Positions 23,987 through 34,857 of a stretch of DNA of 47,493 bases are shown here, piece by piece; the first letter of the stretch is position 1, and the number at the start of each line of letters is the position of its first letter. The notes below the pieces were generated by a model, which saw nothing but the letters and a program-made list of their open reading frames with translations, did not search any database and was not told the DNA's origin. This DNA comes from Bacillus sp. V3-13 (lineage in GTDB: Bacteria > Bacillota > Bacilli > Bacillales > Cytobacillaceae), in assembly GCF_002860165.1 (NCBI RefSeq), contig NZ_PGUZ01000034.1, positions 1 to 47,493 of the forward strand, given 5' to 3'. A program made the translations under genes and the position numbers.

Positions 23987-24196
23987 TTATTGTTGGTTCT
24001 TAAGGCCGTATTTTTTATTGAATCGGTCAACACGTCCGCCTGCTTCAGCAAACTTTTGACGACCTGTATAGAATGGGTGGCACTCAGAACAAGTCTCGAC
24101 GCGAATTCCGTCTTTAACAGAACCCGTTTCAAACTCGTTTCCGCAAGCGCATTTCACCAATACTGTTTTATAGTTAGGATGAATTCCTGCTTTCAT
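23987..24196 (-). CDS. rpmE: Ribosomal protein L31, zinc-binding form
   Basis: L31 is a large-subunit protein at the subunit interface. The ATG at 24196 (MKAGIHPNY) is preferred over the ATG three codons upstream, because AAAAGGAG lies 9 nt before it and directly abuts the other. The 69-residue product has the four zinc ligands Cys16, Cys18, Cys36 and Cys39 (CACGNEF and CSECHPF), so it is the C+ form normally used when zinc is sufficient. The ending [12 protein letters not shown] is conserved. Confidence 0.96.
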   Translation of the reverse strand: MKAGIHPNYKTVLVKCACGNEFETGSVKDGIRVETCSECHPFYTGRQKFAEAGGRVDRFNKKYGLKNQQ

Positions 24197-24244
24197 TCTT
24201 TTCATCTCCTTTTCCGCCCTGAGTCTTTCGAAACAGAGTTATAA

Positions 24245-24270
24245 TTACGGCTCCATGATCCAAGCCGTAA
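24245..24270 (-). promoter_or_regulatory. Hairpin between rho and rpmE
   Basis: An 8-bp perfect inverted repeat (TTACGGCT and AGCCGTAA) with a 10-nt loop lies about 50 nt before the rpmE start and about 105 nt after the rho stop. The minus strand has no T run after it. It may be a weak terminator of rho or an rpmE leader element; the function is unassigned. Confidence 0.4.
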
Positions 24271-24376
24271 ATCAAAAACCATACAAATAATATTATAACA
24301 AGGCGGCTGCCAATTTGCAAGAAGTGATTTTATGCAAAAAACGCGCCACCCCGTCCTTTTTCTTATACTGGAAAAA

Positions 24377-25642
24377 TTAAGAACGCTTTGCTTTCATTTC
24401 TTCAGAAAGCTGTGCAAAAAACTCTTCATTTGATTTCGTTTGTCTTAGCTTACGCAAAAATTTCTCTGCAAAGTCAGGTGAATCCGACATCGATTTGCGG
24501 ATCGCCCATAATTTATCGAGGTGATCTTTCGGGATCAGCAGCTCCTCTTTCCTTGTCCCTGAACGGCGGATATCGATCGCAGGGAAAATCCGTCTTTCAG
24601 CAAGAGACCGGTCAAGATGGAGCTCCATATTTCCTGTTCCTTTAAATTCCTCATAAATGACATCATCCATTCGTGAGCCGGTATCGACAAGAGCCGTCGC
24701 CAGGATTGTCAGGCTTCCGCCTTCTTCTATGTTACGCGCTGCACCAAAGAATCGTTTTGGACGGTGGAAAGCAGCCGGGTCGATACCACCGGACAAGGTC
24801 CGGCCGCTCGGTGGAATCACAAGGTTATAGGCACGGGCCAAACGAGTAATGCTATCCATTAGGATGACAACATCGCGTTTATGCTCGACAAGCCGCATCG
24901 CGCGCTCGAGCACAAGCTCGGCCACCTTTATATGGTTTTCCGGGACTTCATCAAAAGTTGAGCTTACGACATCACCGGCAACAGAACGCTCGATATCGGT
25001 TACTTCCTCCGGGCGCTCGTCAATCAGCAAGACGATCAGTTCTGCTTCTGGATGATTCGTGGTAATGCTGTTGGCGATTTCTTTTAAAAGCATCGTTTTA
25101 CCCGCTTTTGGCGGAGCCACAATCAAGCCGCGCTGCCCAAAGCCGACCGGCGCAATCAGGTCCATGATTCTTGTCGACACGCCTTTTGCCGTTGTCTCCA
25201 CCTTCATTTGCCTGTCCGGATAGAGCGGTGTTAACGCCGGGAAATGGACCCGCTCTTTTGCTGTTTCTGGATCATCACCATTGACAGCCTCTACATGAAG
25301 AAGCCCGAAATACCTTTCGTTCTCCTTTGGAGGACGGACTTTCCCGGATACCTTGTCCCCATTTCGGAGATCAAAACGGCGAATTTGCGATGCCGAGATG
25401 TAAATATCCTCCGAGCTTGGCGAATAGTTAATCGGACGGAGAAAACCAAATCCTTCCGATTGAATAATTTCAAGGACACCTTCCATAAAGAAATAGCCCT
25501 GTTGTTCGGCCCTCGCTTTAAGAATGGCAAAGATCAGCTCTTTTTTCGTTAATTTGCTGTAATAGGATACTTTATATTCACGGGCAAGCTCATACAGTTC
25601 TTTTAATTTCATATTTTCTAAACTTGTAATAGTTAATTCCAT
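24377..25642 (-). CDS. rho: Transcription termination factor Rho
   Basis: Rho is the hexameric RNA-dependent helicase that ends untranslated and antisense transcripts. The start at 25642 ([20 protein letters not shown]) gives 421 residues, close to B. subtilis (427). The N-terminal domain and RNA-binding cold-shock-like fold (about 50-120, with [16 protein letters not shown]) precede the ATPase domain. Walker A APPKAGKT is at 176-183, Walker B is [16 protein letters not shown], and the Q-loop/R-loop segment is [20 protein letters not shown]. The binding site before ATG is weak (GTGGTG). The long leader may be regulatory. Confidence 0.97.
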   Translation of the reverse strand: MELTITSLENMKLKELYELAREYKVSYYSKLTKKELIFAILKARAEQQGYFFMEGVLEIIQSEGFGFLRPINYSPSSEDIYISASQIRRFDLRNGDKVSGKVRPPKENERYFGLLHVEAVNGDDPETAKERVHFPALTPLYPDRQMKVETTAKGVSTRIMDLIAPVGFGQRGLIVAPPKAGKTMLLKEIANSITTNHPEAELIVLLIDERPEEVTDIERSVAGDVVSSTFDEVPENHIKVAELVLERAMRLVEHKRDVVILMDSITRLARAYNLVIPPSGRTLSGGIDPAAFHRPKRFFGAARNIEEGGSLTILATALVDTGSRMDDVIYEEFKGTGNMELHLDRSLAERRIFPAIDIRRSGTRKEELLIPKDHLDKLWAIRKSMSDSPDFAEKFLRKLRQTKSNEEFFAQLSEEMKAKRS

Positions 25643-25992
25643 ATATACACCACACTTTTTTAATTTCGGTTGTTCCCCCATATAATTTCTGAAAAAAATT
25701 TTTAGATATGGACGGAAGAAGATGGACTATTGAAGGGTTTCTTGAAGCATATAGAAGTGAATTTAAACCAGGAAGTATCACTTTTTTTTAGGCGCGGGCA
25801 CATAGCAGACCTGGCAAAAACTTTTATACTATAAATTTATAGTTCGCCAAAACAATCTTTATTTTACCCTGTTTCGTGAAAATTAATCAACTTATTTTTT
25901 ATTTATGAATAAAAAGTTGCGAGGAAGGGAGCAAAGACATGTTCTTTCGAAGTAATGCCACAATAAGATTTTTATTCTGAAAATGAATTGAT
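25643..25992 (-). promoter_or_regulatory. rho upstream region with candidate promoter and long leader
   Basis: This gap holds no convincing gene. A candidate promoter, TTGGCG (25845-25850) and TATAAA (25823-25828) spaced 16 bp, would give a leader of about 170 nt. The leader has pyrimidine-rich stretches such as CATCTTCTTCCGTCCAT. In B. subtilis rho is reported to be autoregulated (recalled); a rut-like leader here would fit, but that is inference. A 27-codon plus-strand frame (25708-25791) lacks a ribosome binding site. Confidence 0.4.
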
Positions 25993-26022
25993 GCTCCCTG
26001 TCCCGATGCGAACCAGGGAGCC
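25993..26022 (-). terminator. glpX terminator
   Basis: GCTCCCTG pairs with CAGGGAGC, 33 bp past the glpX stop. The minus-strand tail ATCAATTCATTTTC is weakly T-rich. The stem is nearly identical to that at 15761-15794. Confidence 0.6.
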
Positions 26023-26054
26023 GGTTGAAAGGGTTTGCAGAAAAGCTCGGAATT

Positions 26055-27020
26055 TTACCCTTTTATCACTAAGTGAGGTTTCTTTTTTAAACTGTGACGT
26101 CCTTCAATAAAACGGACGGTACCTGATTTTGCTCGCATGACAACCGAATGGGTAGAACCGTAGGAACCTTTAAATTGGACACCGCGCAACAGCTCACCGT
26201 CAGTAACACCTGTTGCAGCAAAGATCGCATCATCGCCCCTGACAAGGTCTTCCATGCGAAGAACTTTGTTTACTTCAAGCCCCATTGAGAGACACCGTTC
26301 CAGCTCCGCGTCATTTTGCGGCAAAAGCTTTCCCTGTATTTCTCCGCCAAGCGATTTTAAGGCAACGGCTGCGAGCACTCCCTCCGGAGCCCCCCCGGAC
26401 CCGAATAAAATATCGACACCGGTTGATTCGAATGCCGTGTTAATCGCTCCTGCTACATCGCCATCATTGATGAGCTTAATTCTTGCTCCCGCTTCGCGAA
26501 GCTGGGCAATAATGTGCTCATGGCGCGGACGATTTAAAACGGTGGCCACGACATCTTCAACATCCTTATTTTTTGCTTTCGCAACTGCTTTTAAATTATC
26601 AAGCACTGAAGCATTAATATCGATTTGGCCAACCGCTTCAGGGCCGACGGCGATTTTGTCCATATACATGTCCGGAGCATGAAGAAGATTGCCATGGTCG
26701 GCTACGGCTAAAACGGCAAGTGCATTCCAGCCCCCGGAAGCAACAATATTCGTTCCTTCAAGCGGGTCGACTGCGACATCAACACGGGGGCCATAGCCGG
26801 TTCCCAGCTTTTCACCGATATAGAGCATCGGGGCTTCATCCATTTCCCCTTCTCCAATTACGACGGTTCCTTTCATCGGAACAGTATCAAATACGTCCCG
26901 CATCGCAGATGTTGCCGCATCATCAGCTTCATCTTTTTTCCCGCGGCCCATCCAGCGTGCAGAAGCAAGTGCAGCTGCTTCGGTCACCCGGATAAGCTCC
27001 ATTGATAAGCTTCTCTCCAT
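26055..27020 (-). CDS. glpX: Fructose-1,6-bisphosphatase class II
   Basis: GlpX hydrolyses fructose 1,6-bisphosphate to fructose 6-phosphate in gluconeogenesis. The 321-residue length equals the B. subtilis protein. Metal and substrate motifs are visible: [54 protein letters not shown] and [17 protein letters not shown]. It lies 42 bp downstream of murA and upstream of rho. In this organism it sits alongside fbaA and transaldolase, all serving lower sugar-phosphate metabolism. Confidence 0.96.
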   Translation of the reverse strand: MERSLSMELIRVTEAAALASARWMGRGKKDEADDAATSAMRDVFDTVPMKGTVVIGEGEMDEAPMLYIGEKLGTGYGPRVDVAVDPLEGTNIVASGGWNALAVLAVADHGNLLHAPDMYMDKIAVGPEAVGQIDINASVLDNLKAVAKAKNKDVEDVVATVLNRPRHEHIIAQLREAGARIKLINDGDVAGAINTAFESTGVDILFGSGGAPEGVLAAVALKSLGGEIQGKLLPQNDAELERCLSMGLEVNKVLRMEDLVRGDDAIFAATGVTDGELLRGVQFKGSYGSTHSVVMRAKSGTVRFIEGRHSLKKKPHLVIKG

Positions 27021-27061
27021 CTGTTCTCTTCCTCCCGCTCGTCCCGTTTATTTCTCTAAGC

Positions 27062-28348
27062 CTAAGCATTTTTTAATTGTTCAAGTTCTTCCCCGGTTAA
27101 TCCTTCACGCCAGACAGTAGCCCCGAGGCCGTTCAGCTTCTCAACCAGATGGCTGTAGCCTCTGTCGATGTGTTCAAGCCCGGTCACTTCGGTAATTCCT
27201 TCTGCCATCAAACCGGCAATGACAAGCGCTGCTCCGGCTCGAAGGTCGCTTGCCTTCACTTTGGCACCTTGCAGCTGGACAGGGCCGTTTACAATCGCAG
27301 ACCGTCCTTCAACTTTAATATTCGCATTCATCCTTCTTAATTCGTCAATATGCTTGAAACGGGCTCCGTAAATGGTATCCGTCACAACACTCGAACCCTC
27401 CGCCCTTGTCAGCAAAGAAGTAAACGGCTGTTGAAGATCTGTCGGGAAACCAGGATAGACGAGTGTTTTAATGTCGACTGCCTTGAATTTTTCAGCAGGC
27501 CCGACAAACACCTGGTCATCGCCAGCTTCAATCGGGACGCCCATTTCGCGAAGCTTCGCGATCATTGATTCCAAATGATGCGGAATCACATTATCGATCA
27601 GGATGCCTTCTCCAACCGCTGCACCAAGAATTAAATAGGTTCCCGCTTCGATGCGGTCGGGAATGATCGTATGGCGGCAGCCGTGAAGCTCTTCAACTCC
27701 TTCAATCCTGATCACATCCGTCCCGGCTCCTTTTATCCTTGCTCCCATATTGGTCAGCAATGTCGCGACATCGATAATTTCCGGTTCCTTCGCTGCATTC
27801 TCAATAATCGTCCGGCCTTTCGCGCGAACGGCTGCCAGCATAATGTTAATCGTCGCACCAACGCTGACTACATCCAAGTAAATCCGCGCGCCGCGCAGCT
27901 CATCCGCCCGCAAGTAAATCGCGCCTTGTTCATTGGTGACACTGGCCCCGAGTGCTTCAAACCCTTTGATGTGCTGATCGATCGGGCGCGGGCCGAGATG
28001 GCATCCGCCCGGAAGCCCGATAACCGCTTTTTTAAAACGTCCCAGCATCGCTCCCATTAAATAATACGAAGCTCTAAGTTTTTTTACTTTTCCGTTTGGC
28101 AGCGGCATCGAGATCATCGATGATGGATCAACCGTCATTTCATTGTTGGAAAATTCGACAGTACCACCAATCTCTTCAAGAAGCCCTTTTAAAATTTGCA
28201 CGTCCGAAATATCTGGCAAACCTTCAATCGAGACAGTTGAATCGGCCAAAATGGCTGCAGGAATCAAAGCGACAGCACTGTTTTTCGCTCCGCTGATTCG
28301 AACTGTCCCTTTTAGCGGATAACCGCCTGCAATTTTAAGCTTTTCCAT
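27062..28348 (-). CDS. murAB: UDP-N-acetylglucosamine 1-carboxyvinyltransferase (second MurA type)
   Basis: MurA transfers enolpyruvate from PEP to UDP-GlcNAc, the first committed step of peptidoglycan synthesis, and is the fosfomycin target. The start at 28348 (MEKLKIAGG) has AAGGGAG 6 nt upstream and gives 428 residues. Lys22-Asn23 (GAKNSAVAL) and the catalytic Cys116 in [13 protein letters not shown] are present, so it should be fosfomycin sensitive. Position between glpX and transaldolase matches the second B. subtilis copy (murAB/murZ), not the essential murAA near atp. A longer frame to 28420 lacks support. Confidence 0.93.
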   Translation of the reverse strand: MEKLKIAGGYPLKGTVRISGAKNSAVALIPAAILADSTVSIEGLPDISDVQILKGLLEEIGGTVEFSNNEMTVDPSSMISMPLPNGKVKKLRASYYLMGAMLGRFKKAVIGLPGGCHLGPRPIDQHIKGFEALGASVTNEQGAIYLRADELRGARIYLDVVSVGATINIMLAAVRAKGRTIIENAAKEPEIIDVATLLTNMGARIKGAGTDVIRIEGVEELHGCRHTIIPDRIEAGTYLILGAAVGEGILIDNVIPHHLESMIAKLREMGVPIEAGDDQVFVGPAEKFKAVDIKTLVYPGFPTDLQQPFTSLLTRAEGSSVVTDTIYGARFKHIDELRRMNANIKVEGRSAIVNGPVQLQGAKVKASDLRAGAALVIAGLMAEGITEVTGLEHIDRGYSHLVEKLNGLGATVWREGLTGEELEQLKNA

Positions 28349-28696
28349 TTTCGACTCCCTTCCAAGCCATAAACCGAATGGATCGGCCTTATCAAGCAGG
28401 CCGCCCATAAAGGCTTTCATTGTGATATGTCAGAATTTCCTTCGGGAACCCAGGAGCTTTTAAAGCCTTATAAAAGGTGCGGGGAGCTGCGCCTGTTTTA
28501 GCAAATTTACAAAGAAATTTTTTCTATTATTTTCCAATAAAGAAAGGCATATTCCGACAGTTTGTCTTAGTACATAGTTTACACGAAATCATCTTTTTCA
28601 TGTACGAAAACAGTGATTTGAAAAAATTACCTGTTCCCCTATCCAACTTACACTAAGCATCGGCAATAATCAAGCCCAGAGCTTTAAAAGTTCGGA
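28349..28696. other. Intergenic region upstream of murAB
   Basis: These 348 bp carry no gene I can support. A weak GC-rich stem (GGTGC with GCGCC, near 28478-28495) lies within it, and AT-rich DNA follows (28500-28560). I could not place a good sigma-A promoter, although murAB needs one here. No terminator with a T run follows the transaldolase stop at 28697. Confidence 0.5.
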
Positions 28697-29341
28697 TCAG
28701 GCACGGGAATTCCAGTCTGCCAGGAACGCTTCAATTCCTTTATCGGTTAACGGGTGCTTACAAAGCTGCAGAATTACTTTGAAAGGGATCGTCGCAATAT
28801 GCGCCCCTCTTAATGCTGCTTCCGTCACATGCTGAGGGTGGCGGATCGAGGCGGCAATGATTTCTGTTTCAAGGCCATGTACCGCAAAGATTTCAGCGAT
28901 CGTCGAAATAAGCTCAAGGCCATTATGGCCGATATCATCGAGGCGCCCAAGAAATGGAGACACATAGGTTGCCCCTGCCCTTGCAGCAAGAAGCGCCTGG
29001 TTGGCATTGAATATTAACGTAACATTCGTTTTAATACCCTCCTGTGTTAAAGCGTGGACGGCTTTAAGCCCCTCGGGAGTCATTGGCACTTTTACTGTAA
29101 TATTCGGCGCAATCGCCGCCAGCTCCCTGCCTTCCCTGATCATGCCTTCTGCATCAAGAGCGATAACTTCGGCACTGACAGAGCCTTCGACAAGCCCGGT
29201 AATTTCCCGAAGCCGGTCATGAAAGGAAACATTTTTCTCTTTCGCTACTAAAGACGGGTTCGTCGTCACTCCTGCTAAAATACCCAGGGAATGAGCCTCA
29301 CGAATTTCATTAATATTAGCCGTATCGATAAAAAATTTCAT
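28697..29341 (-). CDS. ywjH: Transaldolase (small, FSA/TalC-like family)
   Basis: This enzyme transfers a dihydroxyacetone unit between sugar phosphates in the pentose phosphate pathway; the short family also includes fructose-6-phosphate aldolases. The start at 29341 ([13 protein letters not shown]) gives 214 residues and lies 6 nt after GAGAGGG. The Schiff-base lysine is Lys84 in [56 protein letters not shown]-type segments and the terminal [11 protein letters not shown] are family-typical. It follows fbaA, as in B. subtilis ywjH. Confidence 0.92.
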   Translation of the reverse strand: MKFFIDTANINEIREAHSLGILAGVTTNPSLVAKEKNVSFHDRLREITGLVEGSVSAEVIALDAEGMIREGRELAAIAPNITVKVPMTPEGLKAVHALTQEGIKTNVTLIFNANQALLAARAGATYVSPFLGRLDDIGHNGLELISTIAEIFAVHGLETEIIAASIRHPQHVTEAALRGAHIATIPFKVILQLCKHPLTDKGIEAFLADWNSRA

Positions 29342-29390
29342 ATGTAACCCTCTCCATTCGACGAAATTTTTAAACAAATTGAAATGAATT

Positions 29391-29416
29391 GAAACCGCCT
29401 TTAACAGGGCGGTTTC
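29391..29416 (-). terminator. fbaA terminator
   Basis: GAAACCGCC (29391-29399) pairs perfectly with GGCGGTTTC (29408-29416). The T tail is AATTCATTTCAATTTG on the minus strand, and the plus-strand tail is also T-rich. It lies about 34 bp past fbaA. Confidence 0.72.
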
Positions 29417-29450
29417 ATTTTCGCTTTATTTCTATAATTATCTAACTTAA

Positions 29451-30308
29451 TTATGCTTTATTTGAAGAACCAAACTCACGCATTTTGCCGATAACCGTTT
29501 GTTTAATCGACTCACGGGCTGGCCCCAAATATTTGCGCGGATCGTATACATCCGGATCAGCAGCCAACACTTCGCGAACTGTTTTCGCAGAGGCGATCTG
29601 GTTTTCGGTATTTACGTTGATTTTTGCGGTTCCAAGCGAAATAGATCTTTGAATATCTTTAGTTGGAATGCCTGTACCGCCATGAAGGACTAAAGGCACT
29701 CCTGTAAGTTTTCCAATTTCTTCCATTTCTTTAAAGCCCAGATTAGGTTCCCCTTTGTAAGGACCATGCACTGAGCCTAAAGCTGGAGCAAGACAATCAA
29801 TACCTGTGCGCTTCACAAGCTCTTCACATTCTTTAGGATCGGCATAGATGACACCATCAGCAACAACATCATCTTCCTGCCCGCCAACAGTTCCAAGCTC
29901 CGCTTCAACGGAAACGCCTTTTGAATGGGCATATTCGACTACTTTAATCGTTGTTTCGACATTTTCTTCAAACGGATGGTGGGAAGCATCAATCATGACA
30001 GAAGTGAAGCCTGCATCAATCGCTTCTTTACACTTATCAAAGCTGGAACCATGATCCAAATGGATCGCAACCGGCACGGTAATTTTATAGTCTTCCATCA
30101 AGCCTTCTACCATTTTGACGACAGTCTTAAATCCACCCATATAGCGGCCCGCACCTTCTGAAACACCTAAAATAACCGGTGACTTTTCTTCTTCGGCGGC
30201 TTGCAAAATCGCTTGAGTAAACTCAAGGTTATTTAAATTAAATTGTCCAACTGCATAGCCTTCTGCTTTCGCTTTCTTTAGCATTTCGGTCATTGAAACT
30301 AAAGGCAT
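29451..30308 (-). CDS. fbaA: Fructose-bisphosphate aldolase class II
   Basis: FbaA cleaves fructose 1,6-bisphosphate to triose phosphates in glycolysis and makes it in gluconeogenesis. The 285-residue length equals B. subtilis FbaA. Zinc and substrate motifs are [57 protein letters not shown] and [17 protein letters not shown] is 7 nt before the ATG. It is separated from spo0F by 265 bp with its own promoter. Confidence 0.97.
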   Translation of the reverse strand: MPLVSMTEMLKKAKAEGYAVGQFNLNNLEFTQAILQAAEEEKSPVILGVSEGAGRYMGGFKTVVKMVEGLMEDYKITVPVAIHLDHGSSFDKCKEAIDAGFTSVMIDASHHPFEENVETTIKVVEYAHSKGVSVEAELGTVGGQEDDVVADGVIYADPKECEELVKRTGIDCLAPALGSVHGPYKGEPNLGFKEMEEIGKLTGVPLVLHGGTGIPTKDIQRSISLGTAKINVNTENQIASAKTVREVLAADPDVYDPRKYLGPARESIKQTVIGKMREFGSSNKA

Positions 30309-30387
30309 TTGTCTTCCTCCTTATTGGTGATCGGCCTTCATTTTACAGAGCATCCCATTTTAACGTTTTCCCCCAATTATCATTAAA

Positions 30388-30415
30388 TATGTACCATTGG
30401 AAGTTTCTGCGTCAA
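30388..30415 (-). promoter_or_regulatory. Candidate sigma-A promoter of fbaA
   Basis: TTGACG (30410-30415) and TACATA (30388-30393) are spaced 16 bp on the minus strand, giving a leader of about 75 nt. A TATAAT-like sequence also lies at about 30448-30453 but without a good -35. Confidence 0.5.
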
Positions 30416-30573
30416 TGAGTCCCGATCCATTGGAATTTTCCCCTTGTATAATACCAAATCGGAAAAAGAATTGCTATTAATCCACAGAGATTTTATTAAC
30501 TGTCATAAATTTGAGATATTGCAAGCGTTAGCAACGATAAAGATAACTTTGATTTTTCGTTAAGTATCCTGCT

Positions 30574-30945
30574 CTAGCCTGATATAATTGGAAGATATTT
30601 CTTAACAGCAGCCCGAATGTCATCAATATCGAACGGTTTTGCAAAATGAGTAAGCGCCCCGAGATCCTTCGCTTCCTGAATCATGTCAAGCTCGCCATAG
30701 GCGGTCATAATGATGACCCGTATTCCTTCGTCAAGTACCTTCATTCGCTTTAAAATTTCGATCCCGTCCATTCCCGGAATTTTCATGTCAAGCAGGACGA
30801 GGTCAGGAGAATGCTTCGTCACAATATCAAGAGCCTGGACACCGTTGGCAGCCTGGTACGTCTGATAACCTTCTTTTTGCAAAACCTCATTTAAAAGGAT
30901 GCGTATCCCAAACTGATCATCGACGATTAATATTTTCCCTTTCAT
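30574..30945 (-). CDS. spo0F: Sporulation initiation phosphotransferase Spo0F
   Basis: Spo0F is the single-domain response regulator that passes phosphate from sporulation kinases to Spo0B. The 123-residue protein is a receiver domain only, with acidic pocket Asp9-Asp10 ([11 protein letters not shown]), phosphoacceptor Asp53 ([13 protein letters not shown]), IMTAYGELD and the Lys in FAKPFDID. Residues [12 protein letters not shown] form the kinase-contact helix. An AT-rich TATAAT-containing stretch (30994-30999) may be its -10, but I found no clear sigma-H promoter or Spo0A box. Confidence 0.96.
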   Translation of the reverse strand: MKGKILIVDDQFGIRILLNEVLQKEGYQTYQAANGVQALDIVTKHSPDLVLLDMKIPGMDGIEILKRMKVLDEGIRVIIMTAYGELDMIQEAKDLGALTHFAKPFDIDDIRAAVKKYLPIISG

Positions 30946-31186
30946 AAAACCACCTTCCCTTCACATATTTTTCTGTATGTGTACAAAAATAATATTATAT
31001 AAAATTTCTCCCATCGTATATTTCGATTTTCAACCCGATTATTCCTGCCTGTCTTTTCCTGTTACAGGTTCTAATTTCCGGTTTATTTTACGCGCTTCTT
31101 AAAAAAACTTATAATGGATGAAGGATTTTCATCGATTTTTTGTACATTCATAGATTTTTTTCTATCAATACGAGGGAGGGTTTGCA

Positions 31187-31720
31187 GTGTTAAAAATGTT
31201 TTCAACCCAATTAGCCGGGCTTTTTAAAAGAATACAGGACCAGGAGCCTTCAATAGAAGAAGGAGCGCGGCTGTTGGCACAGGCGGCTGCTGGCGATGGA
31301 TTCGTTTATATTTACGGCCGCAAAGAAATGAAAGCTGTCCTGTCTGAAGCGACTGAGGGAGCAGAGCCGTTTAAAAAAGCGAAGGAATGGAGCGGCGCAA
31401 GCGAGATTGATTGTATTAAAGATATGGATCGAGTACTGCTTTTCTCCCGCTTTTCAAATGATGAAGATGCGGTACAATGCGCGAAAATGCTTGCGGATCG
31501 AAGAGTTCCTTTCGTAGCCGTTTCCACTGCTGTTGCCGGGGCAATCGATGATTTAACGGCACTGGCAGATATACATATCGATTTGAAACTGGTGAAGCCG
31601 CTGCTTCCTGACGAGGAAGGAAACCGTTTCGGATACCCGGCAGCCATGGCCGCCCTGTTCGCCTACTATGGCTTGAAGTTTACTTATGAAGAGATCCTTG
31701 CTGAGTATGAGCTTTTGTAA
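31187..31720 (+). CDS. ywjG: DUF2529 family protein YwjG
   Basis: The 177-residue protein belongs to DUF2529. The family has a sugar isomerase (SIS)-like fold, but no substrate is known. The start GTG has GAGGGAGGG 6 nt upstream, with an internal ATG three codons on as an alternative. The segments FVYIYGRKEMKAV, DRVLLFSRFSNDEDAVQCAK, RVPFVAVSTAVAG and FGYPAAMAALFAYYGLK are family-like. It is divergent from spo0F and convergent with pyrG, as in B. subtilis. A weak stem near 31776-31801 may end its transcript. Confidence 0.9.
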   Translation: MLKMFSTQLAGLFKRIQDQEPSIEEGARLLAQAAAGDGFVYIYGRKEMKAVLSEATEGAEPFKKAKEWSGASEIDCIKDMDRVLLFSRFSNDEDAVQCAKMLADRRVPFVAVSTAVAGAIDDLTALADIHIDLKLVKPLLPDEEGNRFGYPAAMAALFAYYGLKFTYEEILAEYELL

Positions 31721-31877
31721 TTGTGGTGATGGGGTTTGGAATTCAATTATGATCCGGATGAAAATTTCGCGATTGGAGCTTTCATTTGATAGCTCTCCAC
31801 AATTATGATCATCTGTTAGCTCTTTAGTTTACATAACGGACTACCAAATGGGGGAACTCAGGATCTGCCCCAATTAA

Positions 31878-31967
31878 TTAAGCGGAAAATGAACGGAATT
31901 AAGCGAAAAACCTACTGATTTAAGCGAAAAAAACAATAATTAAGCGTTCGCGGGCATTAATTAAGCG
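31878..31967 (+). repeat. TTAAGCG array with 20-21 bp period
   Basis: The core TTAAGCG starts at 31878, 31899, 31920, 31940 and 31961, giving spacings of 21, 21, 20 and 21 bp. Each core is followed by G/A-rich sequence in most copies (GAAAA, AAAAA) and then by unique DNA. It lies in the 383-bp gene-free stretch (31721-32103) between the convergent ends of ywjG and pyrG. Apart from this array and the pyrG terminator, I see nothing there. The function is unknown. Confidence 0.85.
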
Positions 31968-32050
31968 AAACGCGACCCACCATACATTTCCGAGCGTTTC
32001 ACTTTATGTAAACTTGTACAGTTTAATCAATCAAACATTCATTTGGATTC

Positions 32051-32083
32051 AAAAAAACCCTCGAACATCTCTCTGTTCAAGGG
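32051..32083 (-). terminator. pyrG terminator
   Basis: A 9-bp stem (32058-32066 with 32075-32083, one G-U pair when read on the minus strand) is followed by TTTTTTTG, 21 bp past the pyrG stop. The wobble pair favours minus-strand termination. Confidence 0.82.
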
Positions 32084-32103
32084 TTTTCGTTTTAGCTATG
32101 TTC

Positions 32104-33696
<1,593 letters not shown>

Positions 33697-33808
33697 CTAT
33701 GTTTGCCCCCTCTTGATCAGTTTGTGCATATCAACCTTGATTTAAAGGTTTTATTAGCGAAAAAATTTGCAGCAGTTTTTTATACCTTCATGGAAAAATT
33801 CCCGGATA

Positions 33809-33855
33809 AAAAAAATAAAAAACGCCCCACCTACAAAGTTCAGTAGGGGAGCGTT
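33809..33855 (-). promoter_or_regulatory. pyrG leader terminator/attenuator
   Basis: On the minus strand AACGCTCCCCTAC pairs with GTAGGTGGGGCGTT (one bulged U) around an 8-nt loop, then TTTTTATTTTTTTT. The left arm is C/U-rich. In B. subtilis pyrG, CTP shortage adds extra G residues at the transcript start; these pair with such an arm and prevent termination (recalled mechanism). This layout matches that model, with the start GGGC about 38 nt upstream. Confidence 0.85.
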
Positions 33856-33886
33856 TGATCGCTAAATTTTATCGTTCCTTTTTTAA

Positions 33887-33929
33887 GGAGCCCAAAAAGA
33901 ATTGTACAAGCCCTTTTTCAAAAAGTCAA
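33887..33929 (-). promoter_or_regulatory. Promoter and GGGC start site of pyrG
   Basis: TTGACT (33924-33929) and TACAAT (33901-33906) are spaced 17 bp on the minus strand. Seven bases later comes GGGCTCC, with the predicted first base at 33893. GGGC starts are used for reiterative G addition in CTP-regulated pyrG genes. Confidence 0.85.
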
Positions 33930-33934
33930 GATGA

Positions 33935-34519
33935 TTATCTTAAGTCCTCGTCTTCGTCTGCGAACTCATCTTCGTCGTCTTCTACATCTTCATCCAGATC
34001 GTACTCATCTTCGGTTTCGAGGAGTTCTTCATCGTCATCATCAAAATCTTCATCTATGTCGTCTTCTATGAGATCTTCTTCCTCGAGCAAATCTTCGTCC
34101 TCATCGTCATCGTCATTATCATCGAAGGTGTCGAGATCGTCATATTCAATCTCTTCATCATCAGCATCATCATAGTCAACAAGATCGAGATCCTCTTCAT
34201 CGACAGCCTTTTTAGCCTTTTTCTTTTTAGGCTTAATGGTTGTGACTGTTTCTTCTTCACTTTGATCGATAGGATACCAAATACGCAGGCCCCAAAGGTT
34301 GTCACCAAGACTTAGAAAACGTCCATCTATATTTAAGTCGGTATAAAACTGTGAAATCCTTGTCTTTACTTCGTCTTGACTAAGCTCAAGACGGGAAGCC
34401 AATTCTTTCATCATATCTTGAAAAGGAACCGCTTGTTTTTGATCACGCAGCCACTCGTAAGCAGCTTCGATTAATGACATTTCTTTTAATTGTTCTTTTG
34501 AGTATTGTTGTAAGCTCAA
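33935..34519 (-). CDS. rpoE: RNA polymerase delta subunit
   Basis: The delta subunit of Gram-positive RNA polymerase increases promoter recycling and initiation specificity. The N-terminal ordered domain (about 1-90) contains LKEMSLIEAAYEWLRDQK and ISQFYTDLNIDGRFLSLGDNLWGLR. It is followed by a Lys patch (PKKKKAKKA, about 98-106). The C-terminal half is almost entirely Asp and Glu, which is the family hallmark. A TTG at 34519 (MSLQQYSKEQ) aligns best with the B. subtilis start; a GTG three codons upstream is possible. The stop lies beside the pyrG promoter. Confidence 0.95.
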   Translation of the reverse strand: MSLQQYSKEQLKEMSLIEAAYEWLRDQKQAVPFQDMMKELASRLELSQDEVKTRISQFYTDLNIDGRFLSLGDNLWGLRIWYPIDQSEEETVTTIKPKKKKAKKAVDEEDLDLVDYDDADDEEIEYDDLDTFDDNDDDDEDEDLLEEEDLIEDDIDEDFDDDDEELLETEDEYDLDEDVEDDEDEFADEDEDLR

Positions 34520-34641
34520 CTTCCGCACACTTCCTTTCTCTATTTCCCACGCTTATATAAGCGATCACGGCAATTGGAAATGGGATCTCCCCAAAATACA
34601 TATTCTTCATTATAAACAAATTCTTAACGTTTATGCTAGTT

Positions 34642-34857
34642 CTATCTTCCGTTCCCATCACTTTTTTCACCGGCCGGCTTTCTTCTTTCCCGGTTATCCT
34701 TTTTTTGATCCGGCTGCCTTGAAAGCTGATTTACGGCAAGACTGAAGAAAAAGATGGATAAAAGGAAAAAAGAAATTGCCCCAAGCTGGCGCTGATAAAG
34801 GTAATATAACGCGGCGAGTGCACCAATAAATGAAGCAATTAAAAAGAACTGTCTCAA
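34642..34857 (-). CDS. Small membrane protein, function unknown
   Basis: The 71-residue frame starts with TTG, with AGGATG about 10 nt upstream. It has two hydrophobic segments (about 4-19 and 26-44) joined by a short YQRQ turn, then a charged tail (SRQPDQKKDNRERRKPAGEK). I do not recognise the family. It lies between icmF, whose terminator precedes it, and rpoE. The tail composition and hydropathy look real, but the weak start leaves doubt. Confidence 0.5.
   Translation of the reverse strand: MRQFFLIASFIGALAALYYLYQRQLGAISFFLLSIFFFSLAVNQLSRQPDQKKDNRERRKPAGEKSDGNGR

Noticed and set aside
25590-25781. 63-codon minus-strand frame overlapping the rho start
   Set aside because: Low-complexity composition, no ribosome binding site, and the rho frame is the conserved one.
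33855-34175. Serine-rich plus-strand frame
   Set aside because: It is the antisense of the Asp/Glu-rich tail of rpoE, where GAT/GAA codons read as TCN/TCT serine runs.
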